DNA of 39,785 nt, taken from assembly GCA_024280945.1 (NCBI GenBank), contig JAMXLO010000099.1, positions 1-39,785 of the forward strand, given 5' to 3'. The DNA is from Acetobacteraceae bacterium. Its GTDB lineage: Bacteria > Pseudomonadota > Alphaproteobacteria > Acetobacterales > Acetobacteraceae. Positions 33,261 through 39,785 of this stretch are shown here, piece after piece. How positions within the stretch are numbered: position 1 is the first letter of the stretch; each line of letters begins with the position of its first letter. The position numbers were made by a program, and so were the translations under genes. Under the pieces are notes generated by a model. The model made no database searches, was not told the origin of the DNA, and was given only the letters and a program-made list of their open reading frames with translations.

Positions 33261-33943
33261 TGGCCCGTACCTGGCGCGCACTCGGTGCATTGCTGTCGTA
33301 CCCGACCGAGGAATTGCAGGTGGCAACTGCGGAAATCGCCGCGGTGCTTGCGGATGAAGCGATTGTGCCAGCCAAACAGCGAACCGCTATCGACAAGCTG
33401 CTCACCGAACTCGCCACCACCGACATGTACGAGCTGCAGGAGCGCTACTTCACACTGTTCGATCGCAATCGCAGCCTATCGCTGCATCTGTTCGAGCATG
33501 TACATGGCGAAAGCCGCGACCGCGGCCAGGCAATGGCCGATCTGATCGCTCTGTATGCCAGTCATGGCCTGGAGATGACGGCAAGCGAATTGCCCGACTT
33601 CCTGCCGCTGTTCCTTGAGTTTCTGTCCTTGCTGCCGGACGCCGAGGCGCGCGCATTGCTCGCCGAACCCGCCGCCATTCTTCGCGCACTGGCCGATCGG
33701 TTGGCCGCACGGGACACGGCTTATGCCGCTGTCATCGATGCGCTGGCCGAACTGGCCCAGGCGCCGTCGGTCGGTCGGTCCGAGATCCCCGATGAAGACC
33801 CGACCGACCTGGTCGCATTGGATGCCGCATGGGAGGAAACCGCGGTACGCTTCGGACCAGGCGAGATGACGGATGGGTGCAGCACCGATCGGCTGCGGAC
33901 GCGGCTCCGTGCGTCGATGCGCGATGCCAGGGCAGCAGCCTGA
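33260..33943 (+). CDS. narJ: Nitrate reductase assembly chaperone NarJ
   Basis: A 227-residue helical chaperone of the TorD/NarJ type that keeps apo-NarGH competent for cofactor insertion and membrane attachment. ATG 33260 overlaps the narH stop by one base, with GGAGG ahead. The signature FDRNRSLSLHLFEHVHGESR and DRGQAMADL is intact, as is ELPDFLPLFLEFLS. Confidence 0.95.
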   Translation: MARTWRALGALLSYPTEELQVATAEIAAVLADEAIVPAKQRTAIDKLLTELATTDMYELQERYFTLFDRNRSLSLHLFEHVHGESRDRGQAMADLIALYASHGLEMTASELPDFLPLFLEFLSLLPDAEARALLAEPAAILRALADRLAARDTAYAAVIDALAELAQAPSVGRSEIPDEDPTDLVALDAAWEETAVRFGPGEMTDGCSTDRLRTRLRASMRDARAAA

Positions 33944-33955
33944 GGAGACACGACG

Positions 33956-34669
33956 ATGTGGCTTAACAACGCTCGGTACGGCTGGTATCCCTACGTGGCG
34001 CTGACCGTGTTTCTGCTCGGCAGCCTGCTGCGGTTCGACCATTCGCAATACACGTGGCGCACTGGATCGAGCCAGTTGCTGCGTCGCCGGCAATTGCTCT
34101 GGGGCTCGAACCTGTTCCACGTCGGCATTCTGGCGATCTTCGCCGGTCACCTCGTGGGACTGCTGACACCGATCGCGATCTTCGAAGCACTCGGCGTCAG
34201 CCATACCTTCAAGCAGCTTCTGGCGATGATATTTGGTGGGGTGGCCGGCGTGGCCTGCTGGATCGGCATCGCGCTGCTGGCGCACCGGCGCCTGTTCGAT
34301 GTGCGCATCCGCGCCACGTCCAGCTTCGGCGACATCGCTATCCTTCTGCTGCTGTGGGTGCAACTGACTCTCGGGCTGCTGACCATTCCGATCTCCGCAC
34401 AGCATCTCGACGGCACAGAGATGGTCAAGTTCATGAACTGGGCACAGGGCATCGTGACACTGCATCCTGACGCCGCGCTGATCGCCGATGTGAGCCCGAT
34501 CTTCAAGCTTCACCTGTTTATCGGCATGACGATCTTCCTGGTATTTCCATTCACCCGCCTGGTGCATGTGTGGAGCGCGCCGATCTGGTATCTGGGCCGC
34601 ACCGGCTATCAGGTCGTGCGCACCCGACGCCCGACCGTGATGTCGCACGCTGTCAGCGGAGACGACTGA
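33956..34669 (+). CDS. narI: Respiratory nitrate reductase gamma subunit NarI (cytochrome b)
   Basis: A 237-residue membrane subunit with five helices that oxidises quinol and anchors NarGH. The four haem b ligands are visible: H55 and H65 (LFHVGILAIFAGHLVG), H186 (FKLHLFIG) and H204 (RLVHVWSAP), each one residue offset from E. coli NarI. It starts at ATG 33956, 12 bases after narJ, behind GAGGAG. Confidence 0.96.
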   Translation: MWLNNARYGWYPYVALTVFLLGSLLRFDHSQYTWRTGSSQLLRRRQLLWGSNLFHVGILAIFAGHLVGLLTPIAIFEALGVSHTFKQLLAMIFGGVAGVACWIGIALLAHRRLFDVRIRATSSFGDIAILLLLWVQLTLGLLTIPISAQHLDGTEMVKFMNWAQGIVTLHPDAALIADVSPIFKLHLFIGMTIFLVFPFTRLVHVWSAPIWYLGRTGYQVVRTRRPTVMSHAVSGDD

Positions 34670-34672
34670 ATC

Positions 34673-35494
34673 ATGCGCACTGTGACAATGCGCAGCAACC
34701 CTGCGCCAACGGTCGCCGTCAACAACGCGGTCATCGCCAACACCGACATCGCGCGCGAGGTACAGAATCACGCGGGCGCGACGCCGCACCAAGCCTGGCA
34801 GGATGCGACGCGCGCCCTTGTCGTCCGCGAACTGCTGCTGCAACGGGCGCGTGCGCTCGACGTCGTCGCACAGCCTCTGTCGCAGGACGGCGTGCGCGAG
34901 ACAGATGAAGAAGCTTTGATTAGCGCATTGCTGTCAGCCGAGGTCATCACACCCAAGGCCGACGAAGCGTCCTGTCGCCGCTACTACCAGGCGAACCTGA
35001 AGCGGTTCCGCAGCCCGGACCTTTTCGAGCCGCTGCACATCCTGTTCAAGGCGTCGCGCGACGATGCCACCGCGTTCGCGTGGGCAGTCGCCCGTGCCAA
35101 GGTCGTGGTGGCTGAAGTGAACGCCTCGCCCGCCCGCTTTGAGGACATGGCAACGGCGTTATCGGATTGCCCATCCGCCGGGGATGGCGGACGGCTCGGT
35201 CAGATTGCACCCGGCGAAACCACACCCGAGTTCGAGGACGCTCTGAACACGCTGCAGGACGGTCAGATATGTCCCGAGCCGGTGTTGACCCGCTACGGCG
35301 TCCATGTCGTCAAGCTGGAGCGCAAGGTCGCCGGCGAGGTGCTGCCGTTCGAGCAGGTGCGTGATCGTATCGCCGCCTACCTCGAGGAAAACGCCTGGCG
35401 TCGTGCCATGGCGCAATACGTCGCATTGCTGGCAGGCCAGGCGCGCATCGCCGGCTTCGACATGCCGGCCGCCACATCACCCTTGGTGCAATAG
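34673..35494 (+). CDS. Parvulin-type peptidyl-prolyl isomerase linked to nar genes
   Basis: A 273-residue NifM/PpiC-like protein. An N-terminal helical region (about 1-105) precedes a parvulin domain (about 115-235) with LFEPLHILFKAS, GDGGRLGQIAPGETTPEFED and ICPEPVLTRYGVHVVKLER. There is no signal peptide, so it should act in the cytoplasm. Genes like this often follow narI in proteobacterial clusters, and a role in folding a nitrate reductase subunit is the natural inference. It starts three bases after the narI stop. Confidence 0.85.
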   Translation: MRTVTMRSNPAPTVAVNNAVIANTDIAREVQNHAGATPHQAWQDATRALVVRELLLQRARALDVVAQPLSQDGVRETDEEALISALLSAEVITPKADEASCRRYYQANLKRFRSPDLFEPLHILFKASRDDATAFAWAVARAKVVVAEVNASPARFEDMATALSDCPSAGDGGRLGQIAPGETTPEFEDALNTLQDGQICPEPVLTRYGVHVVKLERKVAGEVLPFEQVRDRIAAYLEENAWRRAMAQYVALLAGQARIAGFDMPAATSPLVQ

Positions 35495-35505
35495 GAGCAA
35501 GTGCA

Positions 35506-35814
35506 ATGCTCGGACAGCTCCTTCAGGCACTGAGCGATCCGGACGGCGCAGAGGCTGTGCTGACCCGGGTCGGCTCGCAGGAAATCCGTCAACGGGTCGA
35601 GCGCGCCGCGGCGGCGAACAGCGTGCCGGTTGGTATCATGGTGGCGCACAAGGTTCGGCATATCGTGGATCACGGTGGCGAGGACATCTGGCTGGACGCG
35701 ATCGGTGCGATGTCCGGCTCACCGCAGCCTGGCGTGGCAGCGATCCAACGGCTCTTGGACCGTGCCTTCCCGCGCGAACGCCAACACCTGATTTCCCGTA
35801 AGAAACAAATTTAA
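35506..35814 (+). CDS. Conserved-looking 102-residue protein downstream of nar genes
   Basis: A small, apparently soluble protein starting at ATG 35506, 11 bases after the parvulin gene, behind AGGAGC. It is largely helical by composition (VGSQEIRQRVERAAAANSVP, MVAHKVRHIVDHGGEDIWLD), has a possible His-rich surface, and no Cys, signal peptide or membrane helix. I do not recognise the family. Tight spacing makes it the last gene of the nar operon, so a role in reductase assembly or nitrate respiration is plausible but unproven. Confidence 0.65.
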   Translation: MLGQLLQALSDPDGAEAVLTRVGSQEIRQRVERAAAANSVPVGIMVAHKVRHIVDHGGEDIWLDAIGAMSGSPQPGVAAIQRLLDRAFPRERQHLISRKKQI

Positions 35815-35868
35815 CGCCACCCCCGCGTGTGCCGGCATAGACTGGGCGCAGACCGGGGGAGAAGCACC

Positions 35869-38800
35869 ATGCGCCGCGTCGGACTGCTGCTGGCACTACT
35901 GCTGTGCGCCGTCTGTGGCACGGCGTGGGCAGACGACTTCAGCCTGCCTGGCCTGCAGGCCGACAGCGATGCCTACGCCCATAGCCTGGCACAGCGCTTC
36001 CCAGCCGGCGGAACGCCTCAGGCGCGCAAGCAGGCCGAACAGACCGCCGTCGCGGCGATCCGCAAGCAGGACTGGGCCGCCGCGGCAGCCGCATGGGAGA
36101 CCCGCATCGCGCAAGGCGACGCCACTGCCGCGCAATGGCAGTCGCTGGCCGAGGCACTGATGCGCCGCACTCCGCCCGACGCCACGCATGCTCTGCAAGC
36201 TGCCTGGCAGAGTTTTTCCACCGCCCCCGCCGGCGACCGCGAGGTGCCGCCGCTGCTGCTGATGGCGGATTCACTCATTTTCCTGAACCGACCGGCGCAG
36301 GCGATCCAGGCACTCGAAGCTGCCGCCGAGCGCACGCCCGACAACAAGGCGATTGTGCAGAAGCTTGACGAGACGCGTCGTGCCGTCGGCGTGCAGGTGC
36401 GTCGCGTCGCCACCGAACCCGAGGCCGATCCGCCGCGCGCCTGCATCGACTTCACCGTAGCTCCGGTGCGCCGCGACGACTTCCACGCCGAGGACTGGGT
36501 GCGCCTCGACCCCGGTGTGCCGGGCGCTGCCGTGACGCGCGAAGGCGACAAGCTCTGCGTCTCCGGCCTGCCATCCGGCGCATCCACCCGGATCACGCTG
36601 CGCGCCGGCATGCCCGGCGAAGGCGGCCTGAGCGTCACGAAGGACACCACGCTCGCAGTCGCCATGGCCAATCGACAGCCGCGCGTCGATTTCGACACGC
36701 GCATGTTCCTGCTGCCGCGCGGGCAGGCACCAGCGATCGGCGTCAGCACGGTCAATCTCTCCGCTATCAGCCTGACCCTGGCGCGCCTCACCGAACGCAA
36801 CGTGATCGCCTTCGTGCGCGAAGCCAAACTTGGCCGACCGATAGAGACCTGGGATGCCGACCGGATCGGCGAGCAAACCGGACGCACCGTGTGGCAGGGC
36901 ACCGCCAGCATCCCGAACTGGCAGCCAAACCGGACCGCGCATACTGCGCTGCCCATGCCCGACGCATTGGCGGCCTCCGGTCCGGGCCTTTATGCGCTGA
37001 CCGCGCGTGCCGGCGATGGCACGCCGAATGCGACCTCCGGGGTGCAGATGATCCTGCGCACCGACTTCGCACCGACTGTCTGGCGCGGTGCCGACGGCCT
37101 GACCGCGCAGGTCCGCGGCTATTCCGACGTAAAGCCGCGCGCCGGCGTCACTTTGCGCCTGCTGGCCGAGAACAACGACATCCTGGCCGAAACCACCACC
37201 AGTGCAGACGGCGTCGGCCGTTTCGCGGCTCCGCTGCTGCATGGTGAAGGTCCGGTCGCGCCACGCGCCCTCGAAGTGCTGGGCGGCGACGACTACACCA
37301 TGCTCGATCTTGGGTCCGCCGCGTTCGACCTGTCGGATCGCGGCGTTACCGGGCTGCCGGATCCAGGGCCGCTCGATGCCTATGTCTGGCTCGATCGCGG
37401 CATCTATCGTCCAGGCGAGACGGTGCAGGTGATGTCGATCCTGCGCGATGCGGCTGGCCATCCCACCGACATTCCGGTGCATGTGCTGGTGAAGCGGCCG
37501 AACGGACAGGTCTATCTCGATGCGACGCCGGCGCGGACCGCCGAGGCCTCGGTCCACCTCCCGGTGAAGCTATCGAGCGGTGCCGCAGCGGGCACCTGGA
37601 CCATCGAGGTGAAGGCCGATCCGGGAGTGCCGCCGATTGGTCGCGCGCAGTTCCGCGTCGATGCCTTCGTGCCTGACCGCATGGCAGTGGAACTCGGCAC
37701 GCCGCCAGGCCCAATCGTGCCTGGCCGGCCGTATTCGTTGCCCGTCACCGCGCGCTTCCTTTACGGTGCACCCGCCGCCGGTCTGACCGGCCAGGGGCAG
37801 ATGCGCCTGATAATCGATCCCACACCGTTTCCATCGCTCGCCGGCTACCGCATCGGCCTGGTCGACGAGACCTATGCGCCCGACTCCAAGGACCTGACGG
37901 TGCCCGACACCGACGCGCAGGGGCACTCCAGCTTGGCGATCGATGTCCAGCGCGCTCCCGACACCACGCATGCGCTGAAGGCCTCGGTCACCGTGGGGGT
38001 GAACGACCCGTCCGGTCACGCCTCGCTTGCCAGCACCGAGATCCCTGTGCGACCCGCCGGCAAGCTCCTCGGCGTCAAGCCGGCCTTCGCCGACAATGCG
38101 GTCAACGCCGGCACCGAGGCTGCATTCGACATGGTCGCGGTCGAGCCCGATGGTGCGCGGGTCGCCGCCAAGGCCAGGCTGCGGCTGGTACGCGAACGCC
38201 CCGACTGGCGGTTGGTCCGGAACGGCAGTCTTGCCCGTTACGAGACTGTCTGGCGCGACGAGCCATTGGAAACCCACGCCGTCGACATCCCGGCCGACGC
38301 GCCCTTCCATTTCGCCCACAAGGTCGATTTCGGCCGCTATCGCCTGGAGGTCCTCGAAGAGGGCGGCATGGCCGCGACGTCGGTGCGCTTCCGTGCGGGC
38401 TGGGTGTCAGCGGACAATCCGGACGTTCCGGACCAGGTGGACGTTTCCGCGGACCGCAAGGCCTACGCCCCCGGCGACACCGCGCGCATCCACATTGCCC
38501 CCCCGTTCGGCGGCGACGCGACGCTCCTGGTGCTGACCGACCGCGTGCACCTCGTCCGCAACATCGCGGTGTCGGCTGCCGGTGCCGATGTGGACGTGCC
38601 GGTGTCGGCCGACTGGGGCCCCGGCGCCTATGTCACGGTGCATGTCTTCCGCGCCGCGGCGGACGCGAAGTCGCGCCCGGCCCGCGCCATCGGCCTCGCC
38701 TGGGTCGGCATCGATCCCTCCATCCGCAAGCTGCCGATAGCATTCGATGTGCCGGACAAATATCCGCCACGCCAACGCGCGACTGTCCGGCTGAAGACAG

Positions 38801-39785
38801 CGCCCGGGACGTGGGTTAGCCTCGCTGCGGTCGACGAAGGCATTCTCCGCCTGACCAATTTCGCCTCGCCCGACCCATCCGACCATTTCCTCGGTCGCCG
38901 CATGCTCGGGCTGGATATCCGTGACGACTGGGGCCGCCTGATCGCCCCACCCGATGGCGAGGCCACCGCGCTGCGACAGGGAGGCGACGAGGGCAGCTTC
39001 GCCCTGCCGGATATCCCGCAGAAGACCGTGACGCTGTTCGTGCCGCCGGTACAGGCAGGCCCCGATGGGGCGATAGAATTCCCCCTCGACCTGCCCGACT
39101 TCAATGGCCAGGTGCGCCTGATGGCGGTGGCCTGGAGCGGCACCAGGCTGGGTGCTGCCGCCACTGACGTGTACGTGCGTGACCCGCTGGTGGCCGAGCC
39201 GCTGCTGCCGCGCTTCCTCGCCCCGGGGGACCAGACCCGGCTCACGGTCCTGTTGCACAATCTTGACCTACCGGCAGGCGAGCAGGCCGCCACCGTGTCC
39301 GTCGACGGCCCGCTCTCGGTCGACGGCCCGCTCTCGGTCGACGGCGCGCCAAGACTCGCCGCCACCCTGGCACCTGGTGCACAGGCACTGCCGTTCGTCA
39401 CCCTGACCGCGACCGGCGCTGGTCGCGGGATCGTCCGTCTCGATGTCGGCGGAACCGGCGGGTTCCGTGTGCAGCGCGAGACCGCCATCACCGTGCGCCC
39501 GGCACGCGGGGCCAGCACCGTGCTGGCCGCCGGAGATCTGGCGCCCGGCGCAGAAATCCAGCTCGCCCCGCCGCTCGATCGCTTCGTTCCCGGCACCTGG
39601 AAGGCGGCGGCGACGTTCGGCGGTGCGGTGCGCTACAACGTGGCAGGCCTCGTGGAGGCGCTCGACCGTTATCCGCTGTGGTGCCTGGAACAGGCGACCA
39701 GCCGCGGCTTCCCATTGGCCCTGCTGCCGGACGGCCCGATCGCCGGCCCTGACAGAGCTGCGCGGTTGCAGCAGGCGGTCGGCTT
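35869..39785 (+). CDS. Alpha-2-macroglobulin-like protein with thioester (partial, runs off right edge)
   Basis: At least 1305 codons, open to the window end. ATG 35869 follows GGGGGAG. A Sec signal peptide (about 1-22, cut near AWA-DD) has no lipobox, unlike many bacterial homologues. An N-terminal extension is followed by the MG2-type segment DAYVWLDRGIYRPGETVQVM near residue 503, SLAAVDEGILRLTNF near 984 and the thioester motif in YPLWCLEQATSRGFP, with C1272. Bacterial alpha-2-macroglobulins trap proteases in the periplasm and usually pair with PbpC, which may lie beyond the right edge. A 53-base gap separates it from the nar operon. Confidence 0.9.
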   Translation, partial: MRRVGLLLALLLCAVCGTAWADDFSLPGLQADSDAYAHSLAQRFPAGGTPQARKQAEQTAVAAIRKQDWAAAAAAWETRIAQGDATAAQWQSLAEALMRRTPPDATHALQAAWQSFSTAPAGDREVPPLLLMADSLIFLNRPAQAIQALEAAAERTPDNKAIVQKLDETRRAVGVQVRRVATEPEADPPRACIDFTVAPVRRDDFHAEDWVRLDPGVPGAAVTREGDKLCVSGLPSGASTRITLRAGMPGEGGLSVTKDTTLAVAMANRQPRVDFDTRMFLLPRGQAPAIGVSTVNLSAISLTLARLTERNVIAFVREAKLGRPIETWDADRIGEQTGRTVWQGTASIPNWQPNRTAHTALPMPDALAASGPGLYALTARAGDGTPNATSGVQMILRTDFAPTVWRGADGLTAQVRGYSDVKPRAGVTLRLLAENNDILAETTTSADGVGRFAAPLLHGEGPVAPRALEVLGGDDYTMLDLGSAAFDLSDRGVTGLPDPGPLDAYVWLDRGIYRPGETVQVMSILRDAAGHPTDIPVHVLVKRPNGQVYLDATPARTAEASVHLPVKLSSGAAAGTWTIEVKADPGVPPIGRAQFRVDAFVPDRMAVELGTPPGPIVPGRPYSLPVTARFLYGAPAAGLTGQGQMRLIIDPTPFPSLAGYRIGLVDETYAPDSKDLTVPDTDAQGHSSLAIDVQRAPDTTHALKASVTVGVNDPSGHASLASTEIPVRPAGKLLGVKPAFADNAVNAGTEAAFDMVAVEPDGARVAAKARLRLVRERPDWRLVRNGSLARYETVWRDEPLETHAVDIPADAPFHFAHKVDFGRYRLEVLEEGGMAATSVRFRAGWVSADNPDVPDQVDVSADRKAYAPGDTARIHIAPPFGGDATLLVLTDRVHLVRNIAVSAAGADVDVPVSADWGPGAYVTVHVFRAAADAKSRPARAIGLAWVGIDPSIRKLPIAFDVPDKYPPRQRATVRLKTAPGTWVSLAAVDEGILRLTNFASPDPSDHFLGRRMLGLDIRDDWGRLIAPPDGEATALRQGGDEGSFALPDIPQKTVTLFVPPVQAGPDGAIEFPLDLPDFNGQVRLMAVAWSGTRLGAAATDVYVRDPLVAEPLLPRFLAPGDQTRLTVLLHNLDLPAGEQAATVSVDGPLSVDGPLSVDGAPRLAATLAPGAQALPFVTLTATGAGRGIVRLDVGGTGGFRVQRETAITVRPARGASTVLAAGDLAPGAEIQLAPPLDRFVPGTWKAAATFGGAVRYNVAGLVEALDRYPLWCLEQATSRGFPLALLPDGPIAGPDRAARLQQAVG
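39301..39350. repeat. 18-bp tandem repeat inside the alpha-2-macroglobulin gene
   Basis: The unit GTCGACGGCCCGCTCTCG occurs twice exactly and a third time in part (39337-39350), encoding VDGPLS-VDGPLS-VDGA. Copy number change would add or remove six residues without shifting frame. Confidence 0.85.

Noticed and set aside
35869-35935. Lipoprotein signal on the alpha-2-macroglobulin
   Set aside because: Two Cys occur in the signal region, but neither has the Leu-Ala/Ser-Gly/Ala pattern before it.
1-39785. CRISPR array, tRNA, rRNA, prophage or toxin-antitoxin genes
   Set aside because: I saw no regularly spaced repeats, cloverleaf sequence, phage genes or recognisable toxin-antitoxin pair.

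Overview
The window is GC-rich, densely packed and codes on both strands. Gene content (narGHJI with a fused NarK1-NarK2, a Crp/Fnr regulator beside narK, a nar-linked parvulin, ModE-type regulators, chromate genes) and the style of its palindromic intergenic repeats suggest an alphaproteobacterium, probably Rhodospirillales/Acetobacteraceae. The taxon is an inference; there is no rRNA, tRNA or other phylogenetic marker gene in the window. I saw no CRISPR array.

Left part (1-10072). A partial membrane-protein gene runs off the left edge. Next come a frameshifted and truncated IS256-family transposase and the 3' stub of an amidase gene. After that are metabolic genes: a PhnZ-like HD oxygenase with a limonene-monooxygenase-like flavin enzyme, a divergent SDR, a degenerate NlpD/M23-like small protein, an aldo/keto reductase, a secreted beta-propeller protein, an aldehyde dehydrogenase and a coiled-coil DUF2325 protein.

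Molybdenum block (10073-15924). Leftward genes encode a molbindin, a ModE-type regulator and a shrunken ModE-like protein that lacks the recognition-helix region. Divergent from these is an operon for a BtuF-like binding protein followed by modA, modB and modC. A ModE-like operator lies between the two. A hairpin-rich spacer then precedes a protein with two tandem molybdopterin-oxidoreductase-like domains.

Chromate block (16063-21011). Rhodanese-ChrB, ChrA and a Cj0069/ATP-grasp-like protein are joined by 4-bp overlaps and followed by a secreted duplicated DUF1259 protein and a secreted jelly-roll protein. A PepSY pseudogene, an amidohydrolase, an amino-acid permease and a small Tyr/Pro-rich secreted protein follow.

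Nitrate block (24310-35814). narK (double MFS) and a NarR-like Crp/Fnr regulator point left; narG, narH, narJ, narI, a parvulin and a 102-residue unknown point right. The shared upstream region has a perfect FNR-type site, and a CRP-like palindrome covers the regulator's start codon. narG carries an in-frame, 61-bp inverted-repeat-bounded element. The molybdate uptake genes would supply metal for the Mo-bis-MGD cofactor of NarG, so the molybdenum and nitrate blocks make functional sense together. The window ends inside a large alpha-2-macroglobulin-like gene with a CLEQ thioester motif.
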